Source: Osmia lignaria lignaria
Lineage: Eukaryota; Arthropoda; Insecta; Hymenoptera; Megachilidae
Direction of reading: 5' to 3'
Assembly: GCF_051020975.1 (NCBI RefSeq)
Contig: NW_027478159.1
Span: 17,004,501-17,068,500, forward strand
DNA length: 64,000 nt
Both the position numbers and the translations under genes were made by a program. Shown here piece after piece: positions 37,201 through 48,122 of this stretch (position 1 is its first letter; every line of letters starts with the position of its first letter). The notes under the pieces were generated by a model. It saw only the letters and a list, made by a program, of their open reading frames with translations, was not told the origin of the DNA and did no database searches.

Positions 37201-38141
37201 GCCTGACGGACATATTTCGAGATATTTCTTCTTCTTGTTGTTCTTCTTCTGCACAGCTAAGCTGGAAGTGGCATTTGCAGCTCGCAATAGTGCAGAGTTA
37301 TCTCAAAGAGAGGGGCCACGGTGTTTCTGTATCTCTATTATGTTGGTGCGGCTTCGGAACTTTTAAATATCTTGATATATCTCGAGAACTACGCATCTGA
37401 TCAAAAAATATCATACTACATAAAAAGTAGGAAACTTAATTCTCTACAAGAAAGGTCTCTAAACATTTTGCCATAGCTCGCTTCGTTTCCGAGATATTTG
37501 CAGATTTATCTCAAGGGAAGGGGCCTGACGGACATATTTCGAGATATTTCTTCTTCTTGTTGTTCTTCTTCTGCACAGCTAAGCTGGAAGTGGCATTTGC
37601 AGCTCGCAATAGTGCAGAGTTATCTCAAAGAGAGGGGCCACGGTGTTTCTGTATCTCTATTATGTTGGTGCGGCTTCGGAACTTTTAAATATCTCGATAT
37701 ATCTCGAAAACTACGCTTCTGATCAAAAAATATCATAGAACATAAATTGTAGGAAACATAATTCTCTACATAAAAGGTGTCTTAACGTTTTGCCATAGCT
37801 CGCTTAGTTTCCGAGATATTTGCAGATTTATCTCAAGGGAAGGGTCCTGACGGACATATTTCGAGATATTTCTTCTTCTTGTTGTTCTTCTTCTGCACAG
37901 CTAAGCTGGAAGTGGCATTTGCAGCTCGCAATTGTGCAGAGTTATCTCAAAGAGAGGGGCCACGGTGTTTCTGTATCTCTATTATGTTGGTGCGGCTTCG
38001 GAACTTTTAAATATCTTGATATATCTCGAGAACTACGCATCTGATCAAAAAATATCATAGAAGATAAAAAGTAGGAAACTTAATTCTCTACAAAAAAGGT
38101 CTCTTAACATTTTGCCATAGCTCGCTTCGTTTCCGAGATAT
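34278..38141 (+). repeat. 12-monomer HOR unit (3,864 bp)
   Basis: The first five monomers (34,278; 34,600; 34,922; 35,244; 35,566) recur exactly 3,864 bp later at 38,142 to 39,430. Markers are CTGGAGGTGG with CTTCCTAAC, TTCTTCTTCACAG, TCGAAATATTTC with TACCTC, GTGCATAG, and TCTTGTGCAC. The monomer at 35,888 is a second version of the CTGGAGGTGG class. The last part (36,532-37,819) resembles 15,921-17,208 and 25,583-26,870, including the CTCCAGGG head, so older material from the left is reused. Confidence 0.8.
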
Positions 38142-41100
38142 TTGCAGATTTATCTCAAGGGAAGGGGCCTAACGGACATACTTCGAGATATTTCTTCTTC
38201 TTGTTGTTCTTCTTCTGCACAGCTAAGCTGGAGGTGGCATTTGCAGCTCGCAATAGTGCAGAGTTATCTCAAAGAAAGGGGCCACGGTGTTTCTGTATCT
38301 CTATTATGTTGGTGCGGCTTCCTAACTTTTAAATATCTTGATATATCTCGAGAACTACGCATCTGATCAAAAAATATCATAGAACATAAAAAGTAGGAAA
38401 CTTAATTCTCTACAAAAAAGGTCTCGTAACATTTTGCCATAGCTCGCTTGGTTTCCGAGATATTTGCAGATTTATCTCAAGGGAAGGGGCCTGACGGACA
38501 TATTTCGAGATATTTCTTCTTCTTGTTGTTCTTCTTCTTCACAGCTAAGCTGGAAGTGGCATTTGCAGCTCGCAATAGTGCAGAGTTATCTCAAAGAAAG
38601 GGGCCACGGTGTTTCTGTATCTCTATTATGTTGGTGCGGCTTCGGAACTTTTAAATATCTTGATATATCTCGAGAACTACGCATCTGATCAAAAAATATC
38701 ATAGAACATAAAAAGTAGGAAACCTAATTTTCTACAAAGAAGGTCTCTTAACATTTTGCCGTAGCTCGCTTCGTTTCCGAGATATTTGCAGATTTACCTC
38801 AAGGGAAGGGGCCTGACGGACATATTTCGAAATATTTCTTCTTCTTGTTCTTCTTCTTCTGCACAGCTAAGCTGGAAGTGGGATTTGCAGCTCGCAATAG
38901 TGCAGAGTTATCTCAAAGAAAGGGGCCACGGTGTTTCTGTACCTCTATTATGTTGGTGCAGCTGCGGAACTTTTAAATATCTTGATATATCTCGAGAACT
39001 ACGCATCTGATCAAAAAATATCATAGAACATAAAAAGTAGGAACCTTAATTCTCTACAAAAAAGGTATCTTAACATTTTGCCATAGCTCGCTTCGTTTCC
39101 GAGATATTTGCAGATTTATCTCAAGGGAAGGGGCTTGACGGACATATTTCGAGATATTTCTTCTTCTTGTTGTTCTTCTTCTGCACAGCTAAGCTGGAAG
39201 TGGCATTTGCAGCTCGCAATAGTGCATAGTTATCTCAAAGAAAGGGGCCACGGTGTTTCTGTATCTCTCTTATGTTGGTGCGGCTTCGGAACTTTTAAAT
39301 ATCTTGATATATCTCGAGAACTACGCATCTGATCAAAAAATATCATAGAACATAAATAGTAGGAAACTTAATTCTCTACAAAAAAGGTCTCTCAACATTT
39401 TGCCATAGCTCGCTTCGTTTCCGAGATATTTGCAGATTTATCTCAAGGGAAGGGGCCTGACGGACATATTTCGAGATATTTCTTCTTCTTGTTGTTCTTC
39501 TTGTGCACAGCTAAGCTGGAAGTGGCATTTGCGGCTCGCACTAGTGCAGAGTTATCTCAAAGAAAGGGGCCACGGTGTTTCTGTATCTCTATTATGTTGG
39601 TGCGGCTTCGGAACTTTTAAATATCTCGATATATCTCGAAAACTACGCTTCTGATCAAAAAATATCATAGAACATAAATTGTAGGAAACATAATTCTCTA
39701 CAAAAAAGGTCTCTTTACATTTTGCCATAGCTCGCTTCGTTTCCGAGATATTTGCGGATACATCTCAAGGGACGGGGCCTGACGGACATATTTTGAGATA
39801 TTTCTTCTTCTTGTTGTTCTTCTCCTGCACAGCTAAGCTGGAAGTGGCATTTACAGCTCGCAATAGTGCAGAGTTATCTCAAAGAAAGGGGCCACGGTGT
39901 TTCTGTATCTCTATGATGTTGGTGCGGCTTCGGAACTTTTAAATATCTCGATATATCTCGAAAACTACGCTTCTGATCAAAAAATATGATAGAACATAAA
40001 TTGTAGGAAACATAATTCTCTACAAAAAAGGTCTCTTAACATTTTGCCATAGCTCGCTTCGTTTCCGAGATATTTGCAGATTTATCTCAAGGGAAGGTGC
40101 CTGACGGACATATTTCGAGATATTTCTTCTTCTTGTTGTTCTTCTTCTGCACAGCTAAGCTGGAAGTGGCATTTGCAGCTCGCAATTGTGCAGAGTTATC
40201 TCAAAGAGAGGGGCCACGGTGTTTCTGTATCTCTATTATGTTGGTGCGGCTTCGGAACTTTTAAATATCTTGATATATCTCGAGAACTACGCATCTGATC
40301 AAAAAATATCATAGAAGATAAAAAGTAGGAAACTTAATTCTCTACAAAAAAGGTCTCTTAACATTTTGCCATAGCTCGCTTCGTTTCCGAGATATTTGCA
40401 GATTTATCTCAAGGGAAGGGGCCTAACGGACATACTTCGAGATATTTCTTCTTCTTGTTGTTCTTCTTCTGCACAGCTAAGCTGGAGGTGGCATTTGCAG
40501 CTCGCAATAGTGCAGAGTTATCTCAAAGAAAGGGGCCACGGTGTTTCTGTATCTCTACTATGTTGGTGCGGCTTCGGAACTTTCAAATATCTTGATATAT
40601 CTCGAGAACTACGCATCTGATCAAAAAATATCATAGAACATAAAAAGTAGGAAACTTAATTCTCTACAAAAAAGGTCTCGTAACATTTTGCCATAGCTCG
40701 CTTGGTTTCCGAGATATTTGCAGATTTATCTCAAGGGAAGGGGCCTGACGGACATATTTCGAGATATTTCTTCTTCTTGTTGTTCTTCTTCTTCACAGCT
40801 AAGCTGGAAGTGGCATTTGCAGCTCGCAATAGTGCAGAGTTATCTCAAAGAAAGGGGCCACGGTGTTTCTGTATCTCTATTATGTTGGTGCGGCTTCGGA
40901 ACTTTTAAATATCTTGATATATCTCGAGAACTACGCATCTGATCAAAAAATATCATAGAACATAAAAAGTAGGAAAACTAATTTTCTACAAAGAAGGTCT
41001 CTTTACATTTTGCCGTAGCTCGCTTCGTTTCCGAGATATTTGCAGATTTACCTCAAGGGAAGGGGCCTGACGGACATATTTCGAAATATTTCTTCTTCTT

Positions 41101-42971
41101 GTTCTTCTTCTTCTGCACAGCTAAGCTGGAAGTGGGATTTGCAGCTCGCAATAGTGCAGAGTTATCTCAAAGAAAGGGGCCACGGTGTTTCTGTACCTCT
41201 ATTATGTTGGTGCAGCTGCGGAACTTTTAAATATCTTGATATATCTCGAGAACTACGCATCTGATCAAAAAATATCATAGAACATAAAAAGTAGGAACCT
41301 TAATTCTCTACAAAAAAGGTATCTTAACATTTTGCCATAGCTCGCTTCGTTTCCGAGATATTTGCAGATTTATCTCAAGGGAAGGGGCTTGACGGACATA
41401 TTTCGAGATATTTCTTCTTCTTGTTGTTCTTCTTCTGCACAGCTAAGCTGGAAGTGGCATTTGCAGCTCGCAATAGTGCATAGTTATCTCAAAGAAAGGG
41501 GCCACGGTGTTTCTGTATCTCTCTTATGTTGGTGCGGCTTCGGAACTTTTAAATATCTTGATATATCTCGAGAACTACGCATCTGATCAAAAAATATCAT
41601 AGAACATAAATAGTAGGAAACTTAATTCTCTACAAAAAAGGTCTCTCAACATTTTGCCATAGCTCGCTTCGTTTCCGAGATATTTGCAGATTTATCTCAA
41701 GGGAAGGGGCCTGACGGACATATTTCGAGATATTTCTTCTTCTTGTTGTTCTTCTTGTGCACAGCTAAGCTGGAAGTGGCATTTGCGGCTCGCACTAGTG
41801 CAGAGTTATCTCAAAGAAAGGGGCCACGGTGTTTCTGTATCTCTATTATGTTGGTGCGGCTTCGGAACTTTTAAATATCTCGATATATCTCGAAAACTAC
41901 GCTTCTGATCAAAAAATATCATAGAACATAAATTGTAGGAAACATAATTCTCTACAAAAAAGGTCTCTTTACATTTTGCCATAGCTCGCTTCGTTTCCGA
42001 GATATTTGCGGATACATCTCAAGGGACGGGGCCTGACGGACATATTTTGAGATATTTCTTCTTCTTGTTGTTCTTCTCCTGCACAGCTAAGCTGGAAGTG
42101 GCATTTACAGCTCGCAATAGTGCAGAGTTATCTCAAAGAAAGGGGCCACGGTGTTTCTGTATCTCTATGATGTTGGTGCGGCTTCGGAACTTTTAAATAT
42201 CTCGATATATCTCGAAAACTACGCTTCTGATCAAAAAATATGATAGAACATAAATTGTAGGAAACATAATTCTCTACAAAAAAGGTCTCTTAACATTTTG
42301 CCATAGCTCGCTTCGTTTCCGAGATATTTGCAGATTTATCTCAAGGGAAGGTGCCTGACGGACATATTTCGAGATATTTCTTCTTCTTGTTGTTCTTCTT
42401 CTGCACAGCTAAGCTGGAAGTGGCATTTGCAGCTCGCAATTGTGCAGAGTTATCTCAAAGAGAGGGGCCACGGTGTTTCTGTATCTCTATTATGTTGGTG
42501 CGGCTTCGGAACTTTTAAATATCTTGATATATCTCGAGAACTACGCATCTGATCAAAAAATATCATAGAAGATAAAAAGTAGGAAACTTAATTCTCTACA
42601 AAAAAGGTCTCTTAACATTTTGCCATAGCTCGCTTCGTTTCCGAGATATTTGCAGATTTATCTCAAGGGAAGGGGCCTAACGGACATACTTCGAGATATT
42701 TCTTCTTCTTGTTGTTCTTCTTCTGCACAGCTAAGCTGGAGGTGGCATTTGCAGCTCGCAATAGTGCAGAGTTATCTCAAAGAAAGGGGCCACGGTGTTT
42801 CTGTATCTCTACTATGTTGGTGCGGCTTCGGAACTTTCAAATATCTTGATATATCTCGAGAACTACGCATCTGATCAAAAAATATCATAGAACATAAAAA
42901 GTAGGAAACTTAATTCTCTACAAAAAAGGTCTCGTAACATTTTGCCATAGCTCGCTTGGTTTCCGAGATAT
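38142..42971 (+). repeat. 7-monomer HOR, two units (2 x 2,254 bp) plus one monomer
   Basis: Monomer starts 38,142/40,396/42,650, 38,464/40,718, 38,786/41,040, 39,108/41,362, 39,430/41,684, 39,752/42,006 and 40,074/42,328 are spaced 2,254 bp (7 x 322). Shared rare changes include GAAGTGGGATTTGC and GCAGCTGCGGAAC (38,786/41,040), CATATTTTGAG (39,752/42,006) and AAGGTGCC with CAATTGTG (40,074/42,328). The copies at 40,396 and 42,650 share CTACTATG and CTTTCAAAT, but 38,142 has CTTCCTAAC there, so that tail was exchanged. Confidence 0.88.
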
Positions 42972-43293
42972 TTGCAGATTTATCTCAAGGGACGGGGCCT
43001 GACGGACATATTTTGAGATATTTCTTCTTCTTGTTGTTCTTCTCCTGCACAGCTAAGCTGGAAGTGGCATTTACAGCTCGCAATAGTGCAGAGTTATCTC
43101 AAAGAAAGGGGCCACGGTGTTTCTGTATCTCTATGATGTTGGTGCGGCTTCGGAACTTTTAAATATCCCGATATATCTCGAAAACTACGCTTCTGATCAA
43201 AAAATATGATAGAACATAAATTGTAGGAAACATAATTCTCTACAAAAAACGTCTCTTAACATTTTGCCATAGCTCGCTTCGTTTCCGAGATAT
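42972..43293 (+). repeat. Hybrid monomer at the end of the 7-monomer array
   Basis: The left end (CTCGTAAC linker, CTTGGTTTCC, GCAGATTTATC) is of the 40,718 class. From GGGACGGGG onward it is of the 42,006 class (TTTTGAG, TATGATG). The switch lies between 42,981 and 42,993, inside the conserved TCTCAAGG word. It also has a private AAATATCCCGATA change near 43,167. Confidence 0.85.
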
Positions 43294-43614
43294 TTGCAGA
43301 TTCAGCTCAAAGGAACGGGCCTGACGGACATATTTCGAGATATCTCCTCTTCTTGTTGTTCTTCCTCTGCACAGCTAAGCTGGAAGTGGCATTTGCAGCT
43401 CGCACTAGCGCAGAGTTATCTCAAAGAAAGGGGCCACGGTGTTTCTGAATCTCTATTATGATGGTGCGGCTTCGGAACTTTTAAATATCTTGATATATCT
43501 CGAGAACTACGCATCTGATCAAAAATATCATACAAGATAAAAAGTAGGAAACTTAATTCTCTACAAAAAAGGTCTCTTAACATTTTGCCATAGCTCCCTT
43601 CGTTTCCGAGATAT
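43294..43614 (+). repeat. 321-bp monomer (A-run shortened)
   Basis: The A6 run after TGATC is A5 at 43,520-43,524, and the next bases read ATCATACAAG instead of ATCATAGAAC. This is the only shortened copy of this A-run that changes monomer length. Confidence 0.85.
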
Positions 43615-44580
43615 TTGCAGATTTATCTCAAGGGAAGGGGCCTGACGGACATATTTCGAGATATTTCTTCTTCTTGTTGTTCTTCTTGTGCACAGCTAAG
43701 CTGGAAGTGGCATTTGCTGCTCGCACTAGTGCAGAGTTATCTCAAAGAAAGGGGCCACGGTGTTTCTGTATCTCTATTATGTTGGTGCGGCTTCGGAACT
43801 TTTAACTATCTCGATATATCTCGAAAACTACGCTTCTGATCAAAAAATATCATAGAACATAAATTGTAGGAAACATAATTGTCTACAAAAAAGGTCTCTT
43901 TACATTTTGCCATAGCTCGCTTCGTTTCCGAGATATTTGCAGATATATCTCAAGGGACGGGGCCTGACGGACATATTTCCAGATATTTCTTCTTCTTGTT
44001 GTTCTTCTCCTGCACAGCTAAGCTGGAAGTGGCATTTACAGCTCGCAATAGTGCAGAGTTATCTCAAAGAAAGGGGCCACGGTGTTTCTGTATCTCTATG
44101 ATGTTGGTGCGGCTTCGGAACTTTTAAATATCTCGATATATCTCGAAAACTTCGCTTCTGATCAAAAAATATCATACCACATAAAAAGTAGGAAACTAAA
44201 TTCTCTACAAGAAAGGTCTCTAAACATTTTGCCATAGCTCGCTTCGTTTCCGCGATATTTGCAGATTTATCTCCAGGGAAGGGGCCTGACGGACATATTT
44301 CGAGATATTTCTTCTTCTTGTTGTTCTTCCTCTGCACAGCTAAGCTGGAAGTGGCATTTGCAGCTCGCACTAGCGCAGAGTTATCTCAAAGAAAGGGGCC
44401 ACGGTGTTTCTGAATCTCTATTATGATGGTGCGGCTTCGGAACTTTTAAATATCTCGATATATCTCGAAAACTACGCTTCTGATCAAAAAATATCATAGA
44501 ACATAAATTGTAGGAAACATAATTCTCTACAAAAAAGGTCTCTTTACATTTTGCCATAGATCTCTTCGTTTCCGAGATAT
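43294..44580 (+). repeat. Transition segment (4 monomers)
   Basis: The four monomers are: 43,294, the last AAAGGAACGGG head in the window; 43,615, with GCTGCTCGC and TTAACTATC; 43,937, with the ATATATCTC head and the first CATATTTCCAG; and 44,259, with a CTCCAGGG head joined to a GCACTAGCG, TATGATGG body. To the left the AAAGGAAC heads are common. To the right they are absent. Confidence 0.75.
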
Positions 44581-44902
44581 TTGCGGATACATCTCAAGGG
44601 ACGGGGCCTGACGGACATATTTTGAGATATTTCTTCTTCTTGTTGTTCTTCTCCTGCACAGCTAAGCTGGAAGTGGCATTTACAGCTCGCAATAGTGCAG
44701 AGTTATCTCAAAGAAAGGGGCCACGGTGTTACTGTATCTCTATGATGTTGGTGCGGCTTCGGAACTTTTAAATATCTCGATATATCTCGAAAACTACGCT
44801 TCTGATCATAAAATATCATAGAACATAAATTGTAGGAAACATAATTCTCTACAAAAAAGGTTTCTTCACGTTTTGCCATAGCTCCCTTCGTTTCCGAGAT
44901 AT
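44581..44902 (+). repeat. Hybrid monomer bridging a 3-monomer gap
   Basis: The left part (GCGGATACATC, TTTTGAG, GTTACTGTATC, TATGATG) equals the monomer at 48,123. The right part (CTGATCATAAAATATC, then the TTTCTTCACG linker) equals the end of 49,089. The switch lies between 44,744 and 44,809. This is what unequal exchange between monomers 1 and 4 of the 15-monomer unit would produce. Confidence 0.8.
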
Positions 44903-45546
44903 TTGCAGATTTATCTCAAGGGAAGGGGCCTGACGGACATATTTCCAGATATTTCTTCTTCTTGTTGTTCTTCTTCTGCACAGCTAAGCTGGAAGTGGCA
45001 TTTGCAGCTCGCAATAGTGAAGAGTTATCTCAAAGAAAGGGGCCACGGTGTTTCTGTATCTCTATTATGTTGGTGCGGCTTCCTAACTTTTAAATATCTT
45101 GATATATCTCGAGAACTACGCATCTGATCAAAAAATATCATAGAACATAAAAAGTAGGAAACTTAATTCTCTACAAAAAAGGTCTCTTAACATTTTGCCA
45201 TAGCTCGCTTCGTTTCCGAGATATTTGCAGATTTATCTCAAGGGAAGGGGCCTAACGGACATATTTCGGGATATTTCTTCTTCTTGTTGTTCTTCTTCTT
45301 CACAGCTAAGCTGGAAGTGGCATTTGCAGCTCGCAATAGTGCAGAGTTATCTCAAAGAAAGGGGCCACGGTGTTTCTGTATCTCTATTATGTTGGTGCGG
45401 CTTCGGAACTTTTAAATATCTCGATATATCTCGAAAACTACGCTTCTGATCAAAAAATATCATAGAACATAAAAAGTAGGAAACTTAATTCTCTACAAAA
45501 AAGGTCTCTTAACATTTTCCCATAGCTGGCATCGTTTCTGAGATAT

Positions 45547-45868
45547 TTGCAGATTTAGCTCAAGGGAAGGGGCCTGACGGACATATTCCGAGATATTTCT
45601 TCTTCTTGTTGTTCTTCTTCTTCACAGCTAAGCTGGAAGCGGCATTTGCAGCTCGTAATAGTGCAGAGTTATCTCAAAGAAAGGGGCCACGGTGTTTCTG
45701 TATCTCTATTATGTTGGTGCTGCTTCGGAACTTTTAAATATCTCGATATATCTCGAAAACTACGCTTCTGATCACAAAATATCATAGAACATAAATTGTA
45801 AGAAACATAATTCTCTACAAAAAAGGTTTCTTCACGTTTTGCCATAGCTCCCTTCGTTTCCGAGATAT
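45547..45868 (+). repeat. First TTTAGCTC-class monomer
   Basis: This is the leftmost member of a derived class. It is marked by the linker TTTTCCCATAGCTGGCATCG, the head GATTTAGCTCAAGG (a TAG in the former open frame), CATATTCCGAG, GAAGCGGCATT and CTCGTAATAG. Members are at 45,547; 46,835; 49,089; 50,055; 51,343; 51,665; 53,918; 54,884; 56,172; 56,494; 58,438; 61,026 and 63,280. None lies to the left. Confidence 0.88.
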
Positions 45869-48122
45869 TTGCAGATTTATCTCAAGGGAAGGGGCCTGAC
45901 GGACATATTTCCAGATATTTCTTCTTCTTGTTGTTCTTCTTCTGCACAGCTAAGCTGGAAGTGGCATTTGCAGCTCGCAATAGTGCAGAGTTATCTCAAA
46001 GAAAGAGGCCACGGTGTTTCTGTACCTCTATTATGTTGGTGCAGCTTCGGAACTTTTAAATATCTTGATATATCTCGAGAACTACGCATCTGATCAAAAA
46101 ATATCATAGAAGATAAAAAGTAGAAAACTTAATTCTCTACAAGAAAGGTCTCTTAACATTTTGCCATAGCTCGCTTCGTTTCCGAGATATTTGCAGATTT
46201 ATCTCAAGGGAAGGGGCCTGACGGACATATTTCGAGATATTTCTTCTTCTTGTTGTTCTTCTTCTGCACAGCTAAGCTGGAAGTGGCATTTGCAGCTCGC
46301 AATAGTGAAGAGTTATCTCAAAGAAAGGGGCCACGGTGTTTCTGTATCTCTATTATGTTGGTGCGGCTTCCTAACTTTTAAATATCTTGATATATCTCGA
46401 GAACTACGCATCTGATCAAAAAATATCATAGAACATAAAAAGTAGGAAACTTAATTCCCTACAAAAAAGGTCTCTTAACATTTTGCCATATCTCGCTTCG
46501 TTTCCGAGATATTTGCAGATTTATCTCAAGGGAAGGGGCCTAACGGACATATTTCGAGATATTTCTTCTTCTTGTTGTTCTTCTTCTGCACAGCTAAGCT
46601 GGAAGTGGCATTTGCAGCTCGCAATTGTGCAGAGTTATCTCAAAGAGAGGGGCCACGGTGTTTCTGTATCTCTATTATGTTGGTGCGGCTTCGGAACTTT
46701 TAAATATCTCGATATATCTCGAAAACTACGCTTCTGATCAAAAAATATCATAGAACATAAAAAGTAGGAAACTTAATTCTCTACAAAAAAGGTCTCTTAA
46801 CATTTTCCCATAGCTGGCATCGTTTCCGAGATATTTGCAGATTTAGCTCAAGGGGAGGGGCCTGACGGACATATTCCGAGATATTTCTTCTTCTTGTTGT
46901 TCTTCTTCTTCACAGCTAAGCTGGAAGCGGCATTTGCAGCTCGTAATAGTGCAGAGTTATCTCAAAGAAAGGGGCCACGGTGTTTCTGTATCTCTATTAT
47001 GTTGGTGCGGCTTCGGAACTTTTAAATATCTCGATACATCTCGAAAACTACGCTTCTGATCATAAAATATCATAGAACATAAATTGTAGGAAACATAATT
47101 CTCTACAAAAAAGGTTTCTTGACGTTTTGCCATAGCTCCCTTCGTTTCCGAGATATTTGCAGATTTATCTCAAGGGAAGGGGCCTGACGGACATATTTCC
47201 AGATATTTCTTCTTCTTGTTGTTCTTCTTGTGCACAGCTAAGCTGGAAGTGGCATTTGCGGCTCGCACTAGTGCAGAGTTATCTCAAAGAAAGGGGCCAC
47301 GGTGTTTCTGTATCTCTATTATGTTGGTGCGGCTTCGGAACTTTTAAATATCTCGATATATCTCGAAAACTACGCTTCTGATCAAAAAATATCATAGAAC
47401 ATAAATTGTAGGAAACATAATTGTCTACAAAAAAGGTCTCTTTACATTTTGCCATAGCTCGCTTCGTTTCCGAGATATTTGCAGATATATCTCAAGGGAC
47501 GGGGCCTGACGGACATATTTCGAGATATTTCTTCTTCTTGTTGTTCTTCTCCTGCACAGCTAAGCTGGAAGTGGCATTTACAGCTTGCAATAGTGCAGAG
47601 TTATCTCAAAGAGAGGGGCCACGGTGTTTCTGTATCTCTATTATGTTGGTGCGGCTTCGGAACTTTTAAATATCTTGATATATCTCGAGAACTACGCATC
47701 TGATCAAAAAATATCATACTACATAAAAAGTAGGAAACTTAATTCTCTACAAGAAAGGTCTCTAAACATTTTGCCATAGCTCGCTTCGTTTCCGAGATAT
47801 TTGCAGATTTATCTCAAGGGAAGGGGCCTGACGGACATATTTCGAGATATTTCTTCTTCTTGTTGTTCTTCTTGTGCACAGCTAAGCTGGAAGTGGCATT
47901 TGCGGCTCGCACTAGTGCAGAGTTATCTCAAAGAAAGGGGCCACGGTGTTTCTGTATCTCTATTATGTTGGTGCGGCTTCGGAACTTTTAAATATCTCGA
48001 TATATCTCGAAAACTACGCTTCTGATCAAAAAATATCATAGAACATAAATTGTAGGAAACATAATTCTCTACAAAAAAGGTCTCTTTACATTTTGCCATA
48101 GATCTCTTCGTTTCCGAGATAT

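Larger units (their letters stand above)
44581..48122 (+). repeat. Short (11-monomer) form of the 15-monomer HOR
   Basis: 44,903-46,834 matches 49,411-51,342 at offset 4,508, and 46,835-48,122 matches 51,665-52,952 at offset 4,830. Relative to the 15-monomer unit it lacks the three monomers equivalent to 48,445-49,410 and one of the two adjacent TTTAGCTC copies (51,343). The first monomer (44,581) is itself a hybrid that bridges the three-monomer gap. Confidence 0.85.

Noticed and set aside
44059..44370. 103-codon frame on the minus strand
   Set aside because: It spans a monomer junction and exists only because local variants remove stops in two adjacent copies. No equivalent is kept elsewhere.
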